In this document: in pieces, positions 53,472-62,093 of the stretch
How the letters are laid out: the number at the start of each line of letters is the position of its first letter
How positions within the stretch are numbered: the first letter of the stretch is position 1
Assembly (NCBI GenBank): GCA_016794425.1
Contig: JAEUHR010000021.1
Coordinates: 59,099-123,098 of the forward strand
DNA: 64,000 bases
Origin: Planctomycetota bacterium
Lineage (GTDB): Bacteria; Planctomycetota; UBA1135; UBA2386
Reading direction: 5' to 3'
Translations under genes and position numbers: made by a program
Notes under the pieces: generated by a model
The model's database searches: none
Told to the model about the DNA's origin: nothing
The model's input: only the letters and a program-made list of their open reading frames with translations

Positions 53472-55220
53472 TCAGACGTTCGAGACGAACTGGTGGATCG
53501 CGTTCGAGGTCGAGACCGGGAACAGGTTCACGCCGTCGCTCAGCAGGTGCGCTGCCTGGACCCACAGCTCGGCGCCGAGCAGGGCGGCGGCGGTCGTGTT
53601 GAGGCCCGGGCCGACCACGCCGTCGGCGACGAAGAAGAAGCCGAGGCCGAAGCCGTCGACGTAGGCGCCGATGTTGTAGTTCAACAGGCAGCGCGGCTTG
53701 CCGAGGCCGAACAGGCCCAGGTCGGTGCCCGGGAACGGGTTCGGGTTCGACGTCGCGAAGAACAGCACGCCGATGCCGATCGGCGGCACGTTGTCGATCG
53801 TGTACTGGATCGTGGTCGGGTCGATCGGCCGCGCATCCGAGGTCAGCAGCAGGTCGGCGCGCTCGACGGCCAGGGGCACGAGCGTGTCCGGCAGGGCGCT
53901 GGTCACGTCACCCTCGAACGGGCGCAGGGCCACGCCGCCCGGCGAGTAGCCGATCAGGTGCTCGTCACCGTTGCCGCCCGCACCGACGGCCGCCATCGTA
54001 CCCCAGGCGATCGTCACGGTGCCGGTCGCGTAGTTGAACACCATCTGCAGGGTGCTCGGGTTGCCGGCGCCGGCCGGGTAGCTCTCGACCGCGTCCCAGG
54101 TGACGATCAGCTGCGAGTTCGCGACGTCGTCGAAGGCCTTGATCTGGCCACCGCCGGTCGCCGTGCTCGCGTCGTAGTCGTGCCACGAGTACCAGGCCGT
54201 GGCCGGCGCCTGCAGCAGGCCCGGCACCAGCGGTGCCCAGTCGTCGCCCGCCAGCGTGTCCAGGAACGCCAGGTTCGAACCGGTCGAAACCATGCCGTTC
54301 GTGTGCACGATCAGGCTGCTCGTCGAGCCGCCGGGGAAGAAGAACGGTGCCGAGATCGGCACGGCGACCTGGCCGTCGTCATCCGGGCCGGGCGAGGCCA
54401 GGATGGTCGTCGCGAACGTGCCGTTCAGCACGGGGTGGCCGGCCGAGGGCAGGATCGTGCCGGCGCCCTTCACGACCGTGTAGGTGGTCGGTGTGCCCGG
54501 GTTGTCCGGGATGAACAGCAGCTGGCGACCGGCCAGAGTGGTCGAAGCAACCGCCGGATCCTCGATCAGGTCGAACCACGACGCCCACTCACCACCGCAG
54601 CCGGTGCTGTAGCGATCGCTGTAGGAGCACACCGGGGCCGAAGAGCCGACCACGTAGTGCAACGCACCATTGAACACGCGCGGGTTGTTGGCCCCACCCA
54701 GGAACGGCGCCGTCAGGCCGTCCGGATACCACGGACCGATGCCCGCCGCCGCACCGGCCGTGAAGCTCAGTTCGGCCGTCGAGTAGTTGAGGTTCGTCGC
54801 GGTGCCGACCGTGTAGGCAGCGCTGAGGCCGCGGTAGACGACCGCGTAGCCGCGCGGCCCGGTCGCCAGCGTGGCCGGCTGCGTCAGGCAGGCGATCGAC
54901 GGCAGGTTGAGGCCGGCGGCAACCACCGGGCCCGAGCCCAGCAGGGTCCAGTTCGCCGGCGTCGTCTCGCTGCCGCTGAACTGCGTGATCGCGCCGTTCG
55001 TGACGTACAGCTCGACCCTGCCGGCCTGGCCGACGGCCGAGTTCGAGTTCACGTCGATCCGGTTGATCGTGATCGGCGTGTTGACCGTCATGTTGAAGAA
55101 CAAGGCGGCGCCGCCGTTGTTGTTCAAGCTCGCGTTGGCCGCGAAAATCGTGGTCAGCGGGGACTGCGCCGAAAGGGCCGCTGCGAGCCCGAGTCCGACG
55201 AGTGTAGTCAGGGCTTTCAT
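53472..55220 (-). CDS. Large exported protein of a planctomycete-type secreted family
   Basis: 582 residues. Signal peptide (1-18, ending LSAQ). The mature protein is Gly/Ala/Thr-rich and beta-rich, with a NHL/choice-of-anchor-like N-terminal region and a C-terminal ~100-residue domain (G-K-P-R-C-L-L-N-Y through L-W-V-Q-A-A-H-L to S-T-S-N-A) of the sort that I associate with large families of secreted proteins in deep-branching planctomycetes. Probably surface-exposed or extracellular. No enzyme motif. The 214 bp upstream contains no gene that I can support. Confidence 0.75.
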   Translation of the reverse strand: MKALTTLVGLGLAAALSAQSPLTTIFAANASLNNNGGAALFFNMTVNTPITINRIDVNSNSAVGQAGRVELYVTNGAITQFSGSETTPANWTLLGSGPVVAAGLNLPSIACLTQPATLATGPRGYAVVYRGLSAAYTVGTATNLNYSTAELSFTAGAAAGIGPWYPDGLTAPFLGGANNPRVFNGALHYVVGSSAPVCSYSDRYSTGCGGEWASWFDLIEDPAVASTTLAGRQLLFIPDNPGTPTTYTVVKGAGTILPSAGHPVLNGTFATTILASPGPDDDGQVAVPISAPFFFPGGSTSSLIVHTNGMVSTGSNLAFLDTLAGDDWAPLVPGLLQAPATAWYSWHDYDASTATGGGQIKAFDDVANSQLIVTWDAVESYPAGAGNPSTLQMVFNYATGTVTIAWGTMAAVGAGGNGDEHLIGYSPGGVALRPFEGDVTSALPDTLVPLAVERADLLLTSDARPIDPTTIQYTIDNVPPIGIGVLFFATSNPNPFPGTDLGLFGLGKPRCLLNYNIGAYVDGFGLGFFFVADGVVGPGLNTTAAALLGAELWVQAAHLLSDGVNLFPVSTSNAIHQFVSNV

Positions 55221-55434
55221 GGAGGATTTGCGTGAAGGGGTGGAGTCCCCCCCGCGTGTGGGGAGTGCCGCACGGGGAGAGGGTGGGACTGTAGCAACTG
55301 TCCGAAGTCTGTCTACCGACCCTGGCGTGCATCCCGAAGGCGGGAAAAAGCGGTATGCCCCGTCCGCTTTCGACGCACAGTACGCAGCGTGCCGCGCGCG
55401 CATGCGGCCGCGCGTTCCGGCGCGGCGCGCGCGG

Positions 55435-56190
55435 TCAGAACCGCACGCCGCCGCCGACCAGGAAGCCCGCCAACGTGAAGTCGGTGTCGAACGTGTCGCC
55501 GTCGATGAGCCCGTCGGCCTGCAGGTTGAGGTGCCGGTAGCCCGCGAACACGTGCACCAGGTCGGTCGGCCGCACCTCGACCATCGCCTCGAGGTCGAGC
55601 AGCGACGCCGTCACGTCGTCGATGTCGATCTCCATGTAGCCGCCTTCGACGACGGCGCCGACGATGCCGAGGTCGACCTCGGCGCGCAGGAAGCCCATCG
55701 GCACCGGGCCGGCCAGGTCGACTTCTTCGCGCTGGGCGCCGAACACGTCCTGCACCGTGACGTGCAGGTCGAAGTAGTCGCAGGCGATGCCGGGCGAGAT
55801 CGCGACCGGTCCGAGGTCGATCTGGAAGGCGTACGACCCCTTGGCGTTCGCCATCTCGAACTCGGTCTCGACCGGCAGGCCCGCGGTCAGGTCGCCGAAG
55901 TTCGCGTTCAGCACGCCGGTGCCCGATTCGTCGAACTGGAAGCCGGAGACGGCGATCACCGGCACGCCGAGGTCCAACATCACGCGCGCGTACGGCACGC
56001 CCTGGTCCTCACCGAGGCCGAACGCGCTCTCGATGTCCTGCGCGATGCTGGCGGTCGTGCTGCCGGACTGGTAGCCGATGTCGCCGTCGAGCGCGAGCTG
56101 CGCGTAGGCGGCCTGGGCCGTGACTTCGAACGAATAGCAGGCGGGCAGCGTCGCAAGCGAGGCGACCGCCACGAGGAAGCGGAGTTGCAT
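55435..56190 (-). CDS. Predicted outer-membrane beta-barrel-like lipoprotein
   Basis: 251 residues. Lipobox L-P-A-C (Cys18), then a series of amphipathic strands (for example V-H-V-F-A-G-Y-R-H-L, L-A-G-F-L-V-G-G-G-V-R-F at the C-terminus, with terminal Phe), consistent with a small beta-barrel or OmpA-like porin. GAGG lies about 8 nt before the ATG. Only 8 bp separate it from the next gene upstream, so the two lipoproteins are probably co-transcribed. Function unknown. Confidence 0.7.
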   Translation of the reverse strand: MQLRFLVAVASLATLPACYSFEVTAQAAYAQLALDGDIGYQSGSTTASIAQDIESAFGLGEDQGVPYARVMLDLGVPVIAVSGFQFDESGTGVLNANFGDLTAGLPVETEFEMANAKGSYAFQIDLGPVAISPGIACDYFDLHVTVQDVFGAQREEVDLAGPVPMGFLRAEVDLGIVGAVVEGGYMEIDIDDVTASLLDLEAMVEVRPTDLVHVFAGYRHLNLQADGLIDGDTFDTDFTLAGFLVGGGVRF

Positions 56191-56198
56191 GGGGGACC

Positions 56199-57011
56199 TC
56201 AGACGGCTGCCGTCAAGACCTGCGTCTCGACGTTGTAGAGGAACCGCCCGCCGACCGCGCCGCTGATCGTGATCTCGATCACCGCCGTGTTGTCGAACGT
56301 CACCGTGACGGTGACCTCCGTGTCCGTGTCGGCGTCGTCGCCGTCGATCGCGGCCGTCAGCGTGCCGATCGGGTACTCCTGCGTCGGGAAGCTGTCGGTG
56401 ACCAGGCTCGACGTCTGCAGCGTCATCGTGCACGCGCCTTCCTGGATCGTGCTGGCCGCGACCGGCGGCGGCCCCCCACTCGGCACGGCACTGGTCGTGC
56501 GCAGTTCTTCGAGCTCGTTGCCGTTGGTCGAGCCGCCGATGATGCCGGTCAGCGCGCCGGAGCCACTGACGTTGGTGCCGCTCAGCGTCCAGTCGCCGAC
56601 CAGGAACGGGCTGCCGGCCGGGAACGAGTTGCGCAGGTTCGTCGCCGCCGAGTCGATCTTCTCGGCCAGCGACGTGCCCGGCGTCGCGACGCCGGTCTGC
56701 TCGTTGCCGTCGGGGTCGTAGCAGCGGATCGTCATCGACAGCGTGACGCCGTCGAACGTGTAGGTCGCCGTGATCGGACCGGTGCCGCTGTGCGTCAGCC
56801 CGGTCGGGTCGGCGATCGGCGTCGCCGCGTTCATGCGCCACGTCGCGGCGAGGTCCAGCAGACCCTGCGCCTTGGCGAACAACTCGGGGAAGCAGTTCTG
56901 GACCGTCTGGATCTGCTTCTGCACCGCCGGGTCGGAAGTGGATTCGATCTTGCTGTCGCACGCCGCGAACAGCAGCGCGGACAGCAGCACGGCACGTCGA
57001 GAGAATGGCAT
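56199..57011 (-). CDS. Predicted lipoprotein of unknown function
   Basis: 270 residues. Lipobox F-A-A-C (Cys18) and a good AGGAG 6 nt before the ATG. The mature part is Thr/Ser/Gly-rich and beta-rich, with several acidic D-x-D stretches (D-G-D-D-A-D-T-D-T-E) that could bind calcium. No domain recognised. Co-directional with and 8 bp upstream of the beta-barrel-like lipoprotein gene. Likely an outer-membrane surface or periplasmic protein. Confidence 0.7.
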   Translation of the reverse strand: MPFSRRAVLLSALLFAACDSKIESTSDPAVQKQIQTVQNCFPELFAKAQGLLDLAATWRMNAATPIADPTGLTHSGTGPITATYTFDGVTLSMTIRCYDPDGNEQTGVATPGTSLAEKIDSAATNLRNSFPAGSPFLVGDWTLSGTNVSGSGALTGIIGGSTNGNELEELRTTSAVPSGGPPPVAASTIQEGACTMTLQTSSLVTDSFPTQEYPIGTLTAAIDGDDADTDTEVTVTVTFDNTAVIEITISGAVGGRFLYNVETQVLTAAV

Positions 57012-57151
57012 GGAGAGCTCCTGGAAGGGGCGGAACGTGGCCGGCGCAGTATCGGGAGCCGGCCGAGCGACGGCAACGACGCGGATCGCCCCCGCGACGA
57101 AACTGCCGCGGGCGCGGTGACGCCGGCCGTCACGGCGCTACGGTGCGCGCG

Positions 57152-58432
57152 ATGCTGCGCTGGATCGCGGTGCTGACGGTCGCCTGGCGGCTCTTGCTGG
57201 CCTGGGCCTCGCCGGTGCCGTCGTGGGACGGCGTCTCCTACCTCTGGATGGCGCAGCGCTTCGCCGCGCTCGACTTCGCGAGCGCGCTCGAGGAGGTGTT
57301 CCCGCCCGGCTTCTCGCTGCTGCTCGCGCCGTGGCTCGCGCTCGGTCTCGACCCGCTGACCGCCGGCGCCTGGTTCGGCGCGCTGTGCGCGGGCGCCACC
57401 GTGTGGCCGCTCGCCGCGATCTGCCGCCGCGAGGCCCCCGGGGCCGAGGTCGCGGTGGCCGTGTTGTGGGCGACGTCGTCGCTGCTGGCCCGCACCGCCG
57501 CCGAGATCCTCAGCGAACCGCCGTACCTGCTGGCGATGGCGCTCGGCACGCTGGCCGGACTGCGCGAGCGCTGGTGGCAGGTCGGCGTCTGGTCGGCGAT
57601 CGCGTTCTGGATCCGCCCCGAAGGCTCGCTGCTGGCAGCCGCGTTCGTGCTGCAGCACCGCTGGCGCGCGGCGCGGGCGCTGCTGCCGGTCGCGGTCGGT
57701 GTGCTGCTGCTGGCTTGGCTGCGCCAGGCCTGCGGCCACGGCTTCGACCCACTGCCGATCCACGGCTTCCACGAACAGCGCGACGACCTGCCCGCGCGCG
57801 GCGCGATCCTCGCCAACCTCGTCGACCTGCCCGGCGGCTGGCTCGAGGCCTACGGCGCCGTGGGAGTGCTGGCGCTGGTCGGCTGGTGGCGGGTCGGCCG
57901 GCGGCGCGGCAGCGCGTTCGGCTGGATGGTGGGGCTGCAGATCGGCGTCGTGCTGACGTTCATCGTGCGGCGGCGCTTCCTGCTGTCGTGCGCGGTGCCG
58001 GTGTTCGTGTGGGCGGCGCAGGCGGTGCAGGCACTGCGGCCGCGCTGGCGCATCGCGGTGCTGACGCTGTGCGCGGTGCTCGGTGTCGGCGGCGCCTGGC
58101 ACGGCCTGACCGAAGCCGACCGTGCGGCCGAACGCGACCTCGGGCTCTGGCTCGGCGCCCGGCTCGAGCCGCACCAGACGCTGACCGGCGACCTGACGCG
58201 CGTGGTCTGGTTCGCGGGCCGCCGGCCGCTGCCGCCGCGCCGCTTCGAGGCCGACCGGATCCTGGCGATGGCCGCGCCGCCCGAGGTGCGCTTCGTCGTG
58301 ATCGGCACCAGGCGCCAGACCGCCGCCGAACTCGACCAAGGCCTGCGCGCGCACTTCGCCGAGCTGGCGCTGCCGCCCGAACTGGCGGCGGCCGCCGCCG
58401 CGCGCGGCATCCGCGTCTACGAACGCCGCTGA
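57152..58432 (+). CDS. Polytopic GT-C glycosyltransferase-like membrane protein
   Basis: 426 residues with ~9-10 transmembrane helices and a C-terminal soluble region of ~110 residues. The start (W-D-G-V-S-Y-L-W-M-A-Q) contains an acidic residue in the first loop as in GT39/GT-C proteins, and F-P-P-G-F-S-L is a common motif of this group. Divergent from the lipoprotein genes and convergent with the ModA-like gene (10 bp between stops), so it is not part of the nos cluster. Confidence 0.78.
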   Translation: MLRWIAVLTVAWRLLLAWASPVPSWDGVSYLWMAQRFAALDFASALEEVFPPGFSLLLAPWLALGLDPLTAGAWFGALCAGATVWPLAAICRREAPGAEVAVAVLWATSSLLARTAAEILSEPPYLLAMALGTLAGLRERWWQVGVWSAIAFWIRPEGSLLAAAFVLQHRWRAARALLPVAVGVLLLAWLRQACGHGFDPLPIHGFHEQRDDLPARGAILANLVDLPGGWLEAYGAVGVLALVGWWRVGRRRGSAFGWMVGLQIGVVLTFIVRRRFLLSCAVPVFVWAAQAVQALRPRWRIAVLTLCAVLGVGGAWHGLTEADRAAERDLGLWLGARLEPHQTLTGDLTRVVWFAGRRPLPPRRFEADRILAMAAPPEVRFVVIGTRRQTAAELDQGLRAHFAELALPPELAAAAAARGIRVYERR

Positions 58433-58442
58433 CGGCGCCGCG

Positions 58443-59240
58443 TCACTTCGCGCCCGGCGGCAGGAAGCCGCAGTCGCGCAGGATCGCCTGACCGGCGTCG
58501 GACAGCGCGACCGCGCGGAACGCCGCCGCGCCGGCCGGCTCCTGCGCTTCGCGGTCGACCGAGATCGAGTAGAGCACCGGCTGGTTCTCGTCCGGCGGCA
58601 CGTCGACGCGCGCGACCGCGGCGCCGGCGTCGGCGAACGTCGTCGTGTAGACCACGCCGGCGTCGGCCTTGCCGTCGCGCACCGCGGCCAGCACCGCGGC
58701 CGCGGTCGGCAGTTCGACGGCCGGCGCGGCCTCGAGCAGCAGGTGCGACAGCGCCCAGCGCGTGTAGCGGCCGATCGACGACGAGCGCTGGCCGAACGCG
58801 AGCCGCAGCCCGGGGCGCACGAGGTCGCGCAGGCCGGTGATGCGCTGCGGATTGCCGGCGGCGGTGACGATCGCGATCCGGCTGCGCGCGAGTTCGGCCG
58901 GACTGCCGGCGGCCAGGTGCGCGGCCGCCGCGAAGCGCGACATCTGCGACGAGTCGCCGATCACCAGCACGTCGCACGGGCCGCCGGCCGTGCGCTTGGC
59001 GAGCAGTTCGGCGCCGCCGGCGCACCAGACTTCGACCTTGGCGCCGGGCACCGCGGTCTCGTAGTGCCGCGCGAGCCGCGCCATCGCGTCGCGCATCGAG
59101 TCGGTCGACCAGACGACGATCCGGTGCGGCCGCGCCGGCGGCACGGCCACCGGTGGTGCGTGGTCGGTGGTCCCGGCGACGGCGGCTTCGCGCGCGCAAC
59201 CGGCGAGGCAGGCCAGCAGGACCCAGGCGAGCCTGTGCAT
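58443..59240 (-). CDS. ModA-like substrate-binding lipoprotein at the end of the nos cluster
   Basis: 265 residues. Lipobox L-A-G-C (Cys15). A type-2 periplasmic-binding-protein fold resembling molybdate-binding ModA (V-V-W-S-T-D-S-M-R-D-A, C-D-V-L-V-I-G-D, and the C-terminal A-G-Q-A-I-L-R-D-C-G-F-L-P-P). No permease or ATPase for molybdate is near it. It is the last gene of the nos run, so it might bind a metal or anion needed for the cluster, or it could be an independent gene. Confidence 0.78.
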   Translation of the reverse strand: MHRLAWVLLACLAGCAREAAVAGTTDHAPPVAVPPARPHRIVVWSTDSMRDAMARLARHYETAVPGAKVEVWCAGGAELLAKRTAGGPCDVLVIGDSSQMSRFAAAAHLAAGSPAELARSRIAIVTAAGNPQRITGLRDLVRPGLRLAFGQRSSSIGRYTRWALSHLLLEAAPAVELPTAAAVLAAVRDGKADAGVVYTTTFADAGAAVARVDVPPDENQPVLYSISVDREAQEPAGAAAFRAVALSDAGQAILRDCGFLPPGAK

Positions 59241-59248
59241 GGCCGACC

Positions 59249-59893
59249 TCACGCGGTCACCGGGTGCGCCGACTCGCGGCGCCCGCGCCACAGGTACCAC
59301 AGCGTGATCGCCCAGACGCCGGCCGTGAACGCGCCCATCAACACCGAGCCGAACTGCGGCATGCTGCGGGTCAGGAAGTTCGCGATCTGCTTCTCGCCGA
59401 ACACGACCGGCATGAACGGCGCCACCTTGACCGGCGCCTTCGGATCGAGCTGGTGGCCGAACTCCCACAGCATCCAGACGAACCGTCCGAACGCGACCGC
59501 CGAGATGTAGCCGGCGATCATCGACAGGTCGATCAGCGTGCGCACGTTGCCGAGCAGCGCCGCCCGCAGCGCCAGCAGCGCCATCGCGACCAGCCCGAAC
59601 GGGATCCAGTCGAGGTCGCGCAGCTCCTCGCGCGTGATCGTGTGCATGCCGATGTAGTGGTTCAGCGTGTTGATCTCCTGGATGTCGTGGCCGTCGTTGC
59701 CGCCGACGACCTGGTACGAGTAGATGTCCATCGACAGCCCGTCCGGATACTGCGGCGCCTTCATGCTGATGCGCCACAGCGGGAACGCGAAGCTCGCCAG
59801 CAGCGGCACGATCAGCAGCACCAGCAAGAGGCGCGCTGGGCCGCGCAGCGGCACGTCGAGGAACTCCCAGAAACTGTCCGCGGTACGTCGCAT
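59249..59893 (-). CDS. Membrane protein of the nos cluster, unassigned
   Basis: 214 residues with about 4 transmembrane helices (roughly 22-42, 97-114, 122-142, 180-205) and a periplasmic loop between the first and second that has several acidic and His residues (Y-S-Y-Q-V-V-G-G-N-D-G-H-D and H-Y-I-G-M-H). I do not recognise a family. It lies 12 bp after nosY and 8 bp before the ModA-like gene, so it is within the nos operon. A role in copper handling or electron supply is a guess based only on context. Confidence 0.7.
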   Translation of the reverse strand: MRRTADSFWEFLDVPLRGPARLLLVLLIVPLLASFAFPLWRISMKAPQYPDGLSMDIYSYQVVGGNDGHDIQEINTLNHYIGMHTITREELRDLDWIPFGLVAMALLALRAALLGNVRTLIDLSMIAGYISAVAFGRFVWMLWEFGHQLDPKAPVKVAPFMPVVFGEKQIANFLTRSMPQFGSVLMGAFTAGVWAITLWYLWRGRRESAHPVTA

Positions 59894-59905
59894 GGTGTTC
59901 TCCTG

Positions 59906-60745
59906 TCAGACGAGGTCGCGGCGCCGGAACGCGCCGAGGCTCCAGACCCAGGCCGTCAGCCCGAGCAGCAGCGGCCAGCCGATGCCGAGCCAGAACAGGC
60001 CGTCGGGGCCGATGTGGTTCGCGAGGTAGAAGCCGACCGGCCCGAACGTCGACAACTCCGGCTGCGCCGCCGACAGCAGCGCCAGCCGCGCACACTGCAC
60101 CGGGTTCAGCAGCGCGAGCGCGAACACGGCCTGCGGCGGCAGTTCCCACTGCAGCATCAGCCCGATCAGGCCGAAGTCGATCAGCGCCACGCCGGCGGCC
60201 CACAGCAGGATCGTCAGCATCAGCGCCTTCGCCTGGTTGCGCACCAGCGTCGACACCCAGAGGCCGATCGCCGTGAAGCACAAGAGCAGCGCGGTGCTGA
60301 CCGCGACGCCGCGCAGCAGGAAGCCCCACGGCACCTCCTGGCCGAACGCGCCGGCGCCGACCAGCGCCACCGCCGGCATCGCCACCAGCAGCGGCAGCAC
60401 CAGCGCCGCCATGCGCACGAGGCTCGTGCCGACGAAGTAGCCGGCGCGGCTGACCGGGTTCGCGAGCAGCAGTTCGAGCGAACCGTCGTCGCGCGCCGTG
60501 TTGACGACCTGGCCGGTCGCCGACAGCGCCAGCAGCGGCAGCAGGAACAGCAGCGCGTGGCTCCACGACATCAGCGCGCGGCCCATGCCGGTGAAGCCGA
60601 CCACGCCGGACTCGCGCAGGCCGACCAGCACGAACATCGCGGCCAGCACCGCGTGCACGATCAGACAGAACACGAGCCAGCGCGACCGCAGCACCTCGGC
60701 GAGGTCCAGGCGCGCGACGACCGCGATCTGCGCGCGCAGCGTCAT
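59906..60745 (-). CDS. nosY: NosY-type ABC transporter permease
   Basis: 279 residues, about 6 transmembrane helices. ABC-2-type permease with the N-terminal A-E-V-L-R-S-R-W-L and the S-L-E-L-L-L-A-N-P-V-S-R-A-G-Y segments usual in NosY. Works with NosF (ATPase) and NosD in maturation of the catalytic copper centre of nitrous oxide reductase. The ATG overlaps the nosL stop (ATGA). Confidence 0.92.
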   Translation of the reverse strand: MTLRAQIAVVARLDLAEVLRSRWLVFCLIVHAVLAAMFVLVGLRESGVVGFTGMGRALMSWSHALLFLLPLLALSATGQVVNTARDDGSLELLLANPVSRAGYFVGTSLVRMAALVLPLLVAMPAVALVGAGAFGQEVPWGFLLRGVAVSTALLLCFTAIGLWVSTLVRNQAKALMLTILLWAAGVALIDFGLIGLMLQWELPPQAVFALALLNPVQCARLALLSAAQPELSTFGPVGFYLANHIGPDGLFWLGIGWPLLLGLTAWVWSLGAFRRRDLV

Positions 60746-61212
60746 CGCCCGTCTCCGCTGCCGTGCAGCCGTTCGAGGCACTTCGCGCGCGCCTGGTCGT
60801 GCGACATCGCGCCCGGCGTGCCGACGTCGACCGCGGCGATGCCGAAACCCATCGGCGTCTTCTCCGCCGGCACGAACGCGACGCGGTCGGCGGCGATCCA
60901 GCGGTCGGCGCGATGGTCGTGGAAGTACGCCGAGTGCACGGCCGGCGAGTGTTCGGCGACCCACAGGAACAGGCAGCCGGGGTCGTCGAACGCATGCGTG
61001 CGGCCGTCGGTGGTCGTCAGCTGCGCCGCGAACGGCGGTTCGCCGACGTGCATGCCGCACGCCGCGCAGGCCGCCTTGTCCCAGACCAGGTCGACCGGAC
61101 CGTCGGGCAGCTTCGCCGACGCCAGCACCGACCAAGCGACCGCGGTGCCGACGATCGCCAGCACGACGCCGAGCAGCAGCAACGGCAGCACGCGGGACAG
61201 GAAGGTGTTCAC
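60742..61212 (-). CDS. nosL: NosL copper chaperone
   Basis: 156 residues. An N-terminal membrane helix (~9-30) replaces the usual lipobox. The copper-binding region has C49-A-A-C52-G-M54 and a second Met-rich segment (T-P-M-G-F-G-I) plus F-D-D-P-G-C. NosL binds Cu(I) and delivers it for the CuZ centre. Its ATG overlaps the nosF stop (ATGA). Confidence 0.92.
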   Translation of the reverse strand: MNTFLSRVLPLLLLGVVLAIVGTAVAWSVLASAKLPDGPVDLVWDKAACAACGMHVGEPPFAAQLTTTDGRTHAFDDPGCLFLWVAEHSPAVHSAYFHDHRADRWIAADRVAFVPAEKTPMGFGIAAVDVGTPGAMSHDQARAKCLERLHGSGDGR

Positions 61213-62093
61213 GACGCGGTTCCTCCGCCGGGCGGTTGCAGGCGCTCGACGTCGCGCGCGATCACGTCGCGCAGCGTGCCGTCGAGCCGATGCGTGATCT
61301 CACCGAGCAGCCGGGCACGCTGCGCCACCGGCAGCGCGCGGCTCCACCAGCCGGTCGCTCCCTGCACGAAGCCCTGCTCGCGCAGCCACACGGCGGCCGG
61401 TTCGCCGGCGGCGTCGACCTCGACGATCGCTTCGGCGTGGTCGTCGAGGTAGGCGCCGGCGGCACCCTGCCAGGCGACCTGTCCCTCGGTCAGCACGACG
61501 ACGCGGTCGACCAGCCGGCGGATCTCGTCGAGCCGGTGCGAGCACAACAGGATCGTCACCGACGAGGGCAGCGCTTCGACGCGGGCGAAGAACGCCGAAC
61601 GGCTGCGCGGGTCCATGCTCGCGGTCGGCTCGTCGAGCAGCAGCAGTTCGGCGCTCGACGCCAGCGCCAGCGCCGCCAGCACCTTCTGCCGCTGGCCGCC
61701 CGACAGCGCGCGGAACGGCCGCGCCGCCAGCTGGTCGAGGTCGACGCCGAGGTCCGCGGCCACGGCGGCGATCGTGTGCCACGCGACGCCGCGCAGGCCG
61801 GCGACCGCGCGCACGACGTCGCGCACGGGGGCCGCGAGCCGCGGCGCGATCTGCGGCACGTAGGCGATGCGGCGCGCCAGTTCGCGCCGGTCGTCACCGG
61901 CCGGCGCGCCGTCGAACCGCACTTCGCCGCCGGTCCGCAGCATGCCGAGCAGCGCGCGCACCAGCGTCGACTTGCCGGAGCCGTTCGGCCCGATCAGCGC
62001 GGTGCGGCTGCCGGCCGGCAGCTCGAACGTCACGCCGCGCAGCGCCTCGACGCGACCGAACCGCTTGCCGACGTTCGCCAGTTCAACGCGCAC
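61209..62093 (-). CDS. nosF: NosF ABC transporter ATP-binding protein
   Basis: 294 residues; GTG start at 62091-62093 overlaps the nosD end by 11 bp. Walker A G-P-N-G-S-G-K-S-T (35-43), signature L-S-G-G-Q (130-134), Walker B L-L-L-D-E-P (151-156). Energises the NosFY-D complex that supplies sulfur or copper to nitrous oxide reductase. Confidence 0.94.
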   Translation of the reverse strand: MRVELANVGKRFGRVEALRGVTFELPAGSRTALIGPNGSGKSTLVRALLGMLRTGGEVRFDGAPAGDDRRELARRIAYVPQIAPRLAAPVRDVVRAVAGLRGVAWHTIAAVAADLGVDLDQLAARPFRALSGGQRQKVLAALALASSAELLLLDEPTASMDPRSRSAFFARVEALPSSVTILLCSHRLDEIRRLVDRVVVLTEGQVAWQGAAGAYLDDHAEAIVEVDAAGEPAAVWLREQGFVQGATGWWSRALPVAQRARLLGEITHRLDGTLRDVIARDVERLQPPGGGTAS